DNA of 64,000 nucleotides from Azospira sp. I13 (GTDB lineage Bacteria; Pseudomonadota; Gammaproteobacteria; Burkholderiales; Rhodocyclaceae). The stretch's first letter is position 1. Each line of letters begins with the position of its first letter. Of this stretch, positions 55,901 through 64,000 are shown piece by piece. The notes below the pieces were generated by a model. That model was not told where the DNA came from and did not search any database. It worked only from the letters and a program-made list of their open reading frames with translations. The translations under genes and the position numbers were made by a program. The stretch lies in the NCBI RefSeq assembly GCF_003112695.1, contig NZ_BFBP01000006.1, positions 37,228 to 101,227 on the forward strand. The letters are read 5' to 3'.

Positions 55901-57931
55901 ATGCCGTTCACACCCAGCCGGCTCAGCCTGGCCGTCCTTCTTGCCTTCTCCGGTGCCGCCTTGGCCCAGGAGGCCACCACCCTGGATTCCGTCGTGGTCA
56001 CCGCGCCCCGCATGGAAGAGCCGCTGAAGGTGGTCACCGACCCGAAGGCACCGCGCCAGCCCCTGCCGGCCCACGACGGGGCCGACTTCCTCAAGGCCAT
56101 CCCGGGCTTCTCCGTCATCCGCAAGGGCGGCACGGATGGCGACCCGGTGCTGCGGGGTTTCTCCGGCTCCCGCCTGGGCATTCTCCTGGACGGCCAGGAA
56201 ATCTACGGCGGCTGCGGCGGCCGCATGGACCCGCCCACGGCCTATGTCTACCCGGATTCCTATGACCGGGTGACCGTGCTGAAAGGCCCCCAGAGCGTGC
56301 TTTACGGCGCCGGCCAATCCGCCGGGGTGGTGCTCTTCGAAAAGGACATCAAGCGCTTCCGCGAACCCGGCGTGAAGGGTAGCGGCAGCCTCACCGTGGG
56401 CAGCTTCGGCCGCAACGACCAGGCCGCCGACGTGCGTGCCGGCAACGGCCAGTACTATGTCCAGGCCGGCGCCACCCGGGCCGATGCCAACGACTACAAG
56501 GACGGCAACGGCAAGACCATTCATTCCCGCTACACCCGCTGGAGCACCAACGCTGCCATCGGCTTCACGCCGGATGACAACACCCGGCTGGAGCTCTCCC
56601 TCGCCCGTAGCGACGGCGAAGCCGCCTACGCCGACCGCACTATGGACGGCAGCAAGTTTGCCCGGGAAAACATCGCCCTCAAGTTCGAGAAGCGCAAGCT
56701 CTCCGCCCTGGTGGACAAGGTGGAGGCCCTGGCCTACTACAACTATGTTGACCACGTGATGGACAACTACAGCCTGCGCACCAAGCCGGCCGGCGCTTCC
56801 TACATGGTCAGCAACCCGGACCGCAAGACCACCGGTGCCCGGGCCTCGGTGACCCTCAATGCCGGCGAGATGACCAAGGTCACCCTGGGCATGGATACCA
56901 AGGAGGACACCCACCGCTTCCGTTCCGGCATGTCCATGATGAGCGGCGGGCTGGCGGAGGCATCCACCTGGAACAAGGCCTGGGCCGAAGACATGGTCTT
57001 CCAGCAGCGCGGCCTGTTCGGCGAAGCCACCCACCATCTGAATCAGGACAACCGAGTCATCGGTGGCCTGCGCGTGGATTGGCATGAGGTGCAGGACAAG
57101 CGGGCCACCAGCACCACCCGCAATGCCACGGACAAGGAAACCCTGAGCAGCGGCTTCCTGCGCTACGAGAGCGACTTCATTCCCGGCGCAGGCACCTGGT
57201 ATGCCGGCCTGGGCCACTCCGAGCGCACTGCCGACTTCTGGGAACGGGGCAAGGGCAATCCCCTTGCGCCGGCTAGCAGCGGCTTCCTCAGCAGCGCTCC
57301 GGAAAAGACCACCCAGCTGGACGTGGGCGCCAACTATCGCCAGGGCCCCTGGAGCAGCGGACTCTCCGGCTTCTACAGCAAGGTCAAGGATTACCTGCTG
57401 GTCCGCTGGGACAACGGCGGCAACCCGGCCGTCACCCGCAACGTGGATGCCACTGTCTATGGCGGCGAAGCCGATCTGGCCTATCAGTTCACTCAGACCT
57501 GGAAGGGCTACGGTGCCCTGGCCTATGTGCACGGCACCAATGATACGGACGGCAAGCCCCTGGCCCAGCAACCGCCCCTGGAACTGCGCATGGGTGTCAA
57601 TTACGACAACCGCACCTGGTCCTTCGGCGCCCTGGCCCGCATGGTGGCCTCCCAGGACCGCTACGACGTAGGTTCCGGCAACATCGTGACCAACGGCAAG
57701 GATCTGGGCCGCACCGGCGGTTTCACCGTGTTCTCGGTCAACGCCGGCTATCGCCCGAGCAAAAGCACCCTGCTGACCGCCGGCATCGACAACCTGTTCG
57801 ACAAGGCCTACGCCGAACACCTTTCCAAGTCCGGCGCCACCATCCCGGGTTATCTGGCTTTCAGCCCCAACACCCGGATCAACGAACCGGGCCGCACCCT
57901 CTGGCTGAAGGCCCAGATCGCCCTCGACTGA
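55901..57931 (+). CDS. oprC: TonB-dependent copper receptor, OprC/NosA-like
   Basis: A 676-residue outer-membrane beta-barrel with a signal peptide (cleavage near GAALAQ), a plug domain (about 45-155, with TDGDPVLRGFSGSRLGILLDG), and a long barrel ending in an aromatic/hydrophobic strand (LWLKAQIALD). The plug has the Cu-binding GGCGGRMDPPTAY loop, with a Cys and a Met as in OprC. AGGGGAG lies six bases upstream of the ATG. A TonB box is less clear (possible TLDSVVVTA). Confidence 0.9.
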   Translation: MPFTPSRLSLAVLLAFSGAALAQEATTLDSVVVTAPRMEEPLKVVTDPKAPRQPLPAHDGADFLKAIPGFSVIRKGGTDGDPVLRGFSGSRLGILLDGQEIYGGCGGRMDPPTAYVYPDSYDRVTVLKGPQSVLYGAGQSAGVVLFEKDIKRFREPGVKGSGSLTVGSFGRNDQAADVRAGNGQYYVQAGATRADANDYKDGNGKTIHSRYTRWSTNAAIGFTPDDNTRLELSLARSDGEAAYADRTMDGSKFARENIALKFEKRKLSALVDKVEALAYYNYVDHVMDNYSLRTKPAGASYMVSNPDRKTTGARASVTLNAGEMTKVTLGMDTKEDTHRFRSGMSMMSGGLAEASTWNKAWAEDMVFQQRGLFGEATHHLNQDNRVIGGLRVDWHEVQDKRATSTTRNATDKETLSSGFLRYESDFIPGAGTWYAGLGHSERTADFWERGKGNPLAPASSGFLSSAPEKTTQLDVGANYRQGPWSSGLSGFYSKVKDYLLVRWDNGGNPAVTRNVDATVYGGEADLAYQFTQTWKGYGALAYVHGTNDTDGKPLAQQPPLELRMGVNYDNRTWSFGALARMVASQDRYDVGSGNIVTNGKDLGRTGGFTVFSVNAGYRPSKSTLLTAGIDNLFDKAYAEHLSKSGATIPGYLAFSPNTRINEPGRTLWLKAQIALD

Positions 57932-57960
57932 TGTTTCTGTAGTACCTCTCGAAATTTAAA

Positions 57961-57986
57961 AGCCCGCCAATGGCGGGCTTCTTTTT
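57961..57986. terminator. Bidirectional rho-independent terminator
   Basis: AGCCCGC, loop CAATG, GCGGGCT with a C-interrupted T-tract on one side and an A-rich stretch on the other, between oprC and the convergent hemB. Confidence 0.85.
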
Positions 57987-58010
57987 TGCGGCGGCGACTG
58001 CAGTACGGGA

Positions 58011-59206
<1,196 letters not shown>

Positions 59207-59208
<2 letters not shown>

Positions 59209-59962
59209 ATTTCTGCTCCGGGCTCTTGGCAGCCTTGGGCTTGGCCTTGCCACCGGCCAGCACGGCCTTCTTGTTGCCCGGTGCGTGAGTGCGATTCTGC
59301 TTGGCGCCGGCAGCGCTCTTGGCCGAACGGATCGGCCGGGGCGCCGGCGCCGGGCGCGGTGGCGGCACTTCCATGCCCATCCAGCCGGCAATCACCTTCT
59401 CAGCCTCTTCCACCCCGGTCTTCTTCAGGCTGGAGAACAGTTGCACGGTGCAACGTTCGCCCAGCGCGGCCAGGGCTGCCTTGACCTGGCGCAAAACCAG
59501 CACCTGCTCCTGGCGGGTCAGCTTGTCGGCTTTGGACAACAGGATGTGAATGGGCTTGCCGGTCAGGGCAAACCAGTCGATCAGCCCCTGATCCAGCTCG
59601 GTCAGGGGGTGGCGGCTATCCATGATCAGGACAACGCCGGCCAGGGGTACCCGCTCCTGCAGGTAGGGGCCGAGCAGGCCTTCCCACTGGGAACGGATTT
59701 CTTCCGGCGCCTTGGCGTAGCCATAGCCCGGCAGATCCACCAGGTATTTGCCCTCTTCCAGCTTGAAGTAGTTGAGGTGCTGGGTACGGCCGGGAGTTTT
59801 GGAAACGAAAGCCAGCCGGGTATGGTTGGCCAGGGTATTGATGGCGGACGATTTGCCGGCATTGGAACGACCGGCGAAAGCAACTTCGGCCAGGGCATCC
59901 GCAGGCACATCCCGCAGGTGGGCGACGGTGGTCAGGAAAACCGCCTTTTGAAACAGGGCCAT
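59207..59962 (-). CDS. engB: Ribosome biogenesis GTPase EngB (YsxC/YihA)
   Basis: A 251-residue GTPase acting in 50S assembly. G1 is GRSNAGKSS (31-39), G3 is DLPGYG (76-81), and G4 appears as LSKADKL. After about residue 200 there is an Ala/Pro/Lys-rich tail ([18 protein letters not shown]), longer than in E. coli YihA. It is divergent from cytochrome c4, as in Pseudomonas. Confidence 0.95.
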
Positions 59963-60186
59963 GGTGGGCCTTCTCCTTTTTCCGCTCCTCGCGTCGGAGC
60001 GCCAAAGTGATATAGAATAGCAGGGTTTCGGGTTTCGCTTTCAGGGCTGCTTTGGGAAACTTCTGCGCCTGTCGGCAAAACCGGCCGCACCCAATACCGG
60101 ACCGCCCCAGGGAAGGTCCTCCACGGCGCCGCTGCGGCGGGTTGCCGCTCTCACCGGATTTTTGGATCGATACAAGGAGTTTGGAC

Positions 60187-60828
60187 ATGATTCGCACCAC
60201 GGCTCTGGCGCTTCTGCTCGCCGCCAGCTTCACCGCCCACGCCAACCCGGAAGCTGCTGCCAAACCGGATCCCGCCAAGGGCAAGCCCATTGCCGAAGGC
60301 GTCTGCGGCGCCTGTCACGGCACCGACGGCAACAGCCTGGCTGCTGCCAACCCGAACCTGGCCGGCCAGGTGCCCGAATACATCGCCAAGCAGATTTCCA
60401 ACTTCAAGCCTGGCGCCGACGGCAAGCCCGCCCTGCGTAACAACGCCATCATGTCCGGCATGGCCGCCACCCTGGCCACCGAAGAAGATGTAAAGAACGT
60501 CGCCGCCTACTTCGCCGAGCAGAAGCTCAAGCCCCAGGAAGCCAAGGACGAGAAGCTGGTCGCCCAAGGCCAGAAGCTGTGGCGCGCCGGCGACGTGAAG
60601 AAGGGCATTCCTGCCTGTGCCGGTTGCCATGGCGCCGCCGGTGCTGGTCTGCCCGCCCAGTTCCCCCGTCTGGCCGGTCAATGGGCCGAGTACACCGAGA
60701 ACCAGTTGAAGCAGTTCCGCTCCGGCGAACGCGGCAACGATCCGGAAAAGATGATGCGCACCATCGCGGCCAAGATGAGCGACCAGGAAATCAAGGCTGT
60801 GGCCGAGTACGCCGCCGGCCTGCGCTAA
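60187..60828 (+). CDS. cc4: Cytochrome c4 (dihaem)
   Basis: A 213-residue periplasmic electron carrier. A signal peptide (ALALLLAASFTAHA) precedes two class I haem domains: CGACH (C40, C43, H44) and CAGCH (C144, C147, H148). The axial methionines are likely in IMSGM (89-92) and MMRTIAAKM. It donates electrons to terminal oxidases. AAGGAG lies eight bases before the ATG at 60187; an earlier open frame has no support. Confidence 0.95.
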   Translation: MIRTTALALLLAASFTAHANPEAAAKPDPAKGKPIAEGVCGACHGTDGNSLAAANPNLAGQVPEYIAKQISNFKPGADGKPALRNNAIMSGMAATLATEEDVKNVAAYFAEQKLKPQEAKDEKLVAQGQKLWRAGDVKKGIPACAGCHGAAGAGLPAQFPRLAGQWAEYTENQLKQFRSGERGNDPEKMMRTIAAKMSDQEIKAVAEYAAGLR

Positions 60829-60839
60829 GCGACACGAAG

Positions 60840-60857
60840 GGCCGTCTGCGGACGGCC
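60840..60857 (+). other. Hairpin after cytochrome c4
   Basis: GGCCGTC, loop TGCG, GACGGCC, immediately past the stop and just before the true terminator; probably a 3' RNA-stability stem. Confidence 0.4.
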
Positions 60858-60864
60858 GCCGAAG

Positions 60865-60898
60865 AAAGGGTGGTCAAGCCAAGCTTGCCACCCTTTTT
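60865..60898 (+). terminator. Rho-independent terminator of cytochrome c4
   Basis: AAAGGGTGG and CCACCCTTT, with an inner CAAG/CTTG stem and five Ts. The remaining part of the gap to 61126 shows no recognisable feature. Confidence 0.85.
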
Positions 60899-61126
60899 CT
60901 TTGCCAGCGCAGCCCTTTCCGACATGGCCCAGGGCTTCCGCCAAGCCCTCGCCCGGACCACCCCCCCCTCACGCCATCTCGCCCCACTCTCCACGCCCTC
61001 CGGGCCGGCTGGAAATTTTCCGCCCCAGGCGGAACACCGCCAGCCCGGCGCTGCCAAAGCCCCTACGAAGGCAACGGCAGCCAACCTCCCGTGGGCCGCC
61101 GCACCTCCTCCGGCAAGGAGAACATC

Positions 61127-61522
61127 ATGAACAAGACGACGAGCCGCCCACCGCTAGCCCTGGCCCTTGGCCTGCTACTACTGACCACTGCCTGCGGTGG
61201 CATGTATGCCTCCCACCACGAGCCGGCTGCCCGACACGGCGGCATGTGGTCCGGCGCCAACGGTATGACGCTCTACACTTTTGACCGGGATACGGCCCAC
61301 AGCGGCAAGAGTGCCTGCAACGGCCCCTGTGCCACCAACTGGCCTCCCTTCCTGGCCGGCGAGATGGCCCAGCCCCAGGGCGAGTGGAGCATCGTGCATC
61401 GGGAGGATGGCCGCCGCCAATGGGCCTTCCAGGGCAAGCCCTTGTACTATTGGGCGAAGGACCAGAAACCCGGCGACAGCACCGGCGACGGCGTGAATAA
61501 CGTCTGGCACGTGGCCCGCTGA
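61127..61522 (+). CDS. Lipoprotein of the COG4315 (secreted repeat) family
   Basis: A 131-residue lipoprotein: signal peptide with lipobox LTTAC (Cys23), then the family pattern [29 protein letters not shown] with paired cysteines, and [24 protein letters not shown]. The function of this family is not established. The ATG at 61127 has AAGGAGA ahead. It is 20 bases upstream of msrP and likely co-transcribed with msrPQ. Confidence 0.85.
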   Translation: MNKTTSRPPLALALGLLLLTTACGGMYASHHEPAARHGGMWSGANGMTLYTFDRDTAHSGKSACNGPCATNWPPFLAGEMAQPQGEWSIVHREDGRRQWAFQGKPLYYWAKDQKPGDSTGDGVNNVWHVAR

Positions 61523-61542
61523 ACGAATCGACCGAGACCCCG

Positions 61543-62490
61543 ATGCTGATTCGCCCACCTGCCGACATTCTCCCTTCCGAAATCACCTCCCAGGCGCTGT
61601 TCCTGCAACGGCGGCGCCTGCTCCAAAGCCTGGGGGCCGGCGCTGCCCTGGCCGGCCTGGGGCAGGATTTGTGGGCGGCCCCGGAAGGCCGCCCGACCTT
61701 GGGCCCGCTCAGCGCCAGCCCCTACAGCAGCCAGGAGAAAACAACGCCCCTGGCCTCGGTCACCTCCTACAACAACTTCTACGAATTCGGCAGTGCCAAG
61801 GAAGACCCGGCCCGCCAGGCCCCGGGTCGTCTCAAGACCCACCCCTGGAGTGTGGCGGTGGAGGGGGAGGTGAAACATCCCCGCGTCTACGACATCGACA
61901 GCCTGCTCAAGCTCGCTCCCCTGGAAGAACGTATCTACCGGCTGCGCTGTGTCGAAGGCTGGAGCATGGTCATCCCCTGGGTCGGCTTCCCCCTGGCGGA
62001 GCTGATCCGCCGGGTGGAACCCACGGGCAACGCCAAGTACGTGGAATTCGTCACCCTTGCCGATCCCGCGCAAATGCCCGGCGTGCGCTCGCCCCTGCTG
62101 GAATGGCCCTATGTGGAAGGCCTGCGCCTTGATGAAGCGCGGCACCCCCTGACCCTGCTGGCGGTGGGGCTCTATGGTGAAGTGCTGCCCGCCCAGAACG
62201 GCGCGCCGATCCGCCTGGTGGTGCCCTGGAAATATGGATTCAAGAGCGCCAAGTCCATCGTCCGCATCCGCTTCGTCGCCGAACAGCCCCGCACCACCTG
62301 GGTGAAGGCCGGCCCCAGCGAATACGGCTTCTACTCCAACGTCAATCCGGCGGTGGACCACCCCCGATGGAGCCAGGCCACGGAGCGCCGTATCGGCGAA
62401 TTCCGCAAGCGCCCAACCCTACCCTTCAACGGCTATGCGGAACAGGTGGCGGACCTTTATCGCGGCATGGATCTGCGCCGCTTCTTCTGA
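61543..62490 (+). CDS. msrP: Protein-methionine-sulfoxide reductase catalytic subunit MsrP (YedY)
   Basis: A 315-residue periplasmic molybdopterin enzyme that repairs oxidised methionines. A Tat-type start ([19 protein letters not shown]) precedes the sulfite-oxidase-like fold. The Mo-ligating Cys136 is in [20 protein letters not shown] and [12 protein letters not shown] are diagnostic. It is followed by msrQ. In related organisms MsrP is linked to hypochlorite stress. Confidence 0.96.
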   Translation: MLIRPPADILPSEITSQALFLQRRRLLQSLGAGAALAGLGQDLWAAPEGRPTLGPLSASPYSSQEKTTPLASVTSYNNFYEFGSAKEDPARQAPGRLKTHPWSVAVEGEVKHPRVYDIDSLLKLAPLEERIYRLRCVEGWSMVIPWVGFPLAELIRRVEPTGNAKYVEFVTLADPAQMPGVRSPLLEWPYVEGLRLDEARHPLTLLAVGLYGEVLPAQNGAPIRLVVPWKYGFKSAKSIVRIRFVAEQPRTTWVKAGPSEYGFYSNVNPAVDHPRWSQATERRIGEFRKRPTLPFNGYAEQVADLYRGMDLRRFF

Positions 62491-62539
62491 GTCCTACCTG
62501 CACCCCGCCAGCACCCAATACAACCTGTCACTGCACCCC

Positions 62540-63241
62540 ATGAACACCACTCCCCATCCGCCGCCCTTGAATCCACTCCGTCTCGTCCTGTTGCTGCTTT
62601 CCCTGCTCCCTGCCGCCTACTATGCCTGGGGGCTGGCCGCTGACACCCTGGGCGCCAACCCCATCGAGGCCCTGAGCCGGGGGCTGGGCATCTGGACGCT
62701 CAACTTCCTGCTCCTCACCCTCTGCATCACGCCATTACGCAAGCTCTCCGGCTGGCACTGGCTGCTGCGCCTGCGACGCCAGTTGGGCCTCACCGCCTTC
62801 GCCTACGGCGTGCTGCACTTCCTCGCCTATGTCTGGCTGGACCAGTTCTGGGACCTGGACGCCATCGCCCGGGACATTCTCAAGCGCCCCTTCATCACCC
62901 TGGGCTTCGCCGCCTTCGTGCTGCTCTGGCCCCTGGCCCTCACCTCCAACCAGCGGGCGATCCGCCACCTGGGCGGCAAGCGCTGGCAAGAACTGCATCG
63001 CATGGTCTACGCCATCGCCATCCTCGGCGTCGCCCACTACCTCTGGCTGGTCAAGCGCGTCGCCCTGCTCGACCCGATCCTCTACGCCATCGCCCTGGCC
63101 GTCCTCCTGGGCTGGCGCATTCAGGCCCGGCTACGGCTGGCCGGCCCCTGGCCGGTCCGTAGCGCACCGCCTGTCGTCCAGCCTGTCGTCTTCATGCCCA
63201 AGCGACCCCAAGGCAAGCTACCGCTCCCCCCTGGTCACTAA
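62540..63241 (+). CDS. msrQ: Haem-binding membrane subunit MsrQ (YedZ)
   Basis: A 233-residue inner-membrane b-type cytochrome that passes quinol electrons to MsrP. About six membrane spans and conserved haem histidines (LHFLAYVWLD, ELHRMVYAI, VAHYLWLV) are visible, with the RKLSGWHWLLRLRRQLGL block. The ATG at 62540 gives the normal N-terminus. The tail is Pro/Lys-rich. Confidence 0.93.
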   Translation: MNTTPHPPPLNPLRLVLLLLSLLPAAYYAWGLAADTLGANPIEALSRGLGIWTLNFLLLTLCITPLRKLSGWHWLLRLRRQLGLTAFAYGVLHFLAYVWLDQFWDLDAIARDILKRPFITLGFAAFVLLWPLALTSNQRAIRHLGGKRWQELHRMVYAIAILGVAHYLWLVKRVALLDPILYAIALAVLLGWRIQARLRLAGPWPVRSAPPVVQPVVFMPKRPQGKLPLPPGH

Positions 63242-63259
63242 AGCGCCAGGGCGCCACCC

Positions 63260-64000
63260 TCAGCGTGGCAGCGCGATGAAGTCCCGGCCCACCGCCAGAT
63301 AGGGAATAAAGCTCATGGGTGCCTGGGCGAACTGGGGAATGGCCGGCACCACCGGCAGTTGGGGCAGGCGGCTGTCCTTGTCCTCCTCCCGGGTAACCCG
63401 GTGCAACTGCCCGCCCCCGGGTACCGCGGTATTGCTGGCGGTGGCCACCGCAGGCGGATTGCGCAGGGTCAGACTGCCATCGACATAAGCGATGTCGTAG
63501 TTGTCGCTGGCGAACCCGCCCGGGGTCAGCAGATAGCTGCCGGCCTTGCGGGCTCCCTGGCTGGAGCCGCCGTAGCTCAGGCTGCCGGACAGATCGCTCG
63601 CATCATCCCCATTGAGGAAACCGGCAAAGCTCACCCCCATGCCCCCCTGCCAGGGGCGGGAACCGACCCAGCCCCGACCGTCCAGGGCCGTGACCGTCAG
63701 GGGCGCCTTGGTGATGGAGAGGGTCCCATCCTGGTAAGTGATGGCGTAGTTGTCCGCCTTGCCCTGGGCAAAGGCCACACTGGAGGGCGTCAGGGCGAAT
63801 TGCCGGCCGGCCCCGGCCGTGACCTCGGCTGCGGAAGACAAATGCGCCTCGCCGAGGCTGTCCCCCTGGGCCAGGGAACCCCCGGCTACCACCACCTGAC
63901 CGGCCAGCGGATTGGCTGCCCCATAGCTCCGGCTCCTATCCGCCGCCTTCACCACCAGGGAGCGGGGCGTGATGCTCAACTGGCCGCCGTGATAGGTCAT
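63260..64000 (-). CDS. Large exoprotein with MBG/YDG-type repeats, C-terminal part (partial)
   Basis: The last 246 residues of an open frame that continues beyond the right edge. It has tandem MBG-like beta units: NYAITYQDGTLSITKAPLTVTA and, later, NYDIAYVDGSLTLRN, with SRSYGAANPL and GFLNGDDASDLSG typical of MBG domains of filamentous-haemagglutinin-like two-partner secretion proteins. The Pro/Val-rich C-terminus has no repeat. The ATG at the boundary is probably internal. It is convergent with msrQ. Confidence 0.75.
   Translation of the reverse strand: MTYHGGQLSITPRSLVVKAADRSRSYGAANPLAGQVVVAGGSLAQGDSLGEAHLSSAAEVTAGAGRQFALTPSSVAFAQGKADNYAITYQDGTLSITKAPLTVTALDGRGWVGSRPWQGGMGVSFAGFLNGDDASDLSGSLSYGGSSQGARKAGSYLLTPGGFASDNYDIAYVDGSLTLRNPPAVATASNTAVPGGGQLHRVTREEDKDSRLPQLPVVPAIPQFAQAPMSFIPYLAVGRDFIALPR

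Noticed and set aside
60052..60186. An N-terminal extension of cytochrome c4
   Set aside because: It would bury the signal peptide and the good ribosome site at 60173-60178.

Overview
This is a G+C-rich (roughly two thirds by eye) bacterial chromosome segment carrying about 60 protein genes, mostly housekeeping. Gene content and order suggest a betaproteobacterium, most likely of the Rhodocyclales (Azospira/Dechloromonas-like). The clues are the glyS-gmhB-plsC, leuS-lptE-holA, pmbA-darP-mog and apbC/metG clusters, a dihaem cytochrome c4 next to engB, TRAP-type binding proteins and MsrPQ. This placement is inference from gene content, not from a database search. No rRNA, tRNA, CRISPR array, IS element or prophage was seen. 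No gene-free stretch exceeds 300 bases; the largest (about 298 bases, 60829-61126) holds a terminator and little else.

Layout. 1-3857: the glyS end, heptose phosphatase GmhB, PlsC, a YgjP-like metallopeptidase, glyoxalase I, a CheY-like regulator and an FmdE-like orphan. 4082-9231: a periplasmic FecR/SPOR protein divergent from leuS-lptE-holA. 9453-13961: a Cys-rich small protein, proA, a chalcone-isomerase-like protein, ogt, xerD and ybaK. 14019-22007: an unknown protein, folB, plsY, a TPR protein, ridA, recG, an unknown protein and uvrD. 22113-26376: an RND efflux adaptor and pump. 26480-33267: an HD-GYP-type phosphodiesterase, a quinone oxidoreductase, a membrane TAXI protein paired with a ParA-like ATPase, and two tandem paralogous Tat-exported TRAP binding proteins without a permease. 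33404-43913: pmbA, darP-mog, a large unknown (possibly PilZ-like) protein, thyA-pgi-folA, a basic amino acid decarboxylase and dcd. 43996-47607: a visibly lower-G+C four-gene module (flotillin, YqiJ-like, PspA-like, putative ribbon-helix-helix protein) with its own promoter and operator-like palindrome. 47784-54898: apbC, an ScpB-like methylmalonyl-CoA decarboxylase, metG, and a tight run of a small membrane protein, a SulP transporter, acylphosphatase and an unknown. 55040-57931: AhpC and an OprC-like copper receptor. 58011-60828: hemB, engB and cytochrome c4. 61127-63241: a lipoprotein followed by msrP-msrQ. 63260-64000: the end of a large MBG-repeat exoprotein running off the right edge.

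The most interesting item lies in the hemB-engB gap (59074-59208). It has a perfect envelope-stress sigma (RpoE/AlgU-type) promoter on the + strand, followed by about 100 nt that fold into three hairpins. The first exposes a CCUCC-containing loop and the last is a strong rho-independent terminator convergent with engB. Its place next to engB-cytochrome c4 corresponds to the Spot 42/ErsA locus of gammaproteobacteria, so it is a candidate envelope-stress small RNA. The second most interesting item is the flotillin/YqiJ/PspA/RHH membrane-stress module, which appears to be inserted between apbC and dcd.
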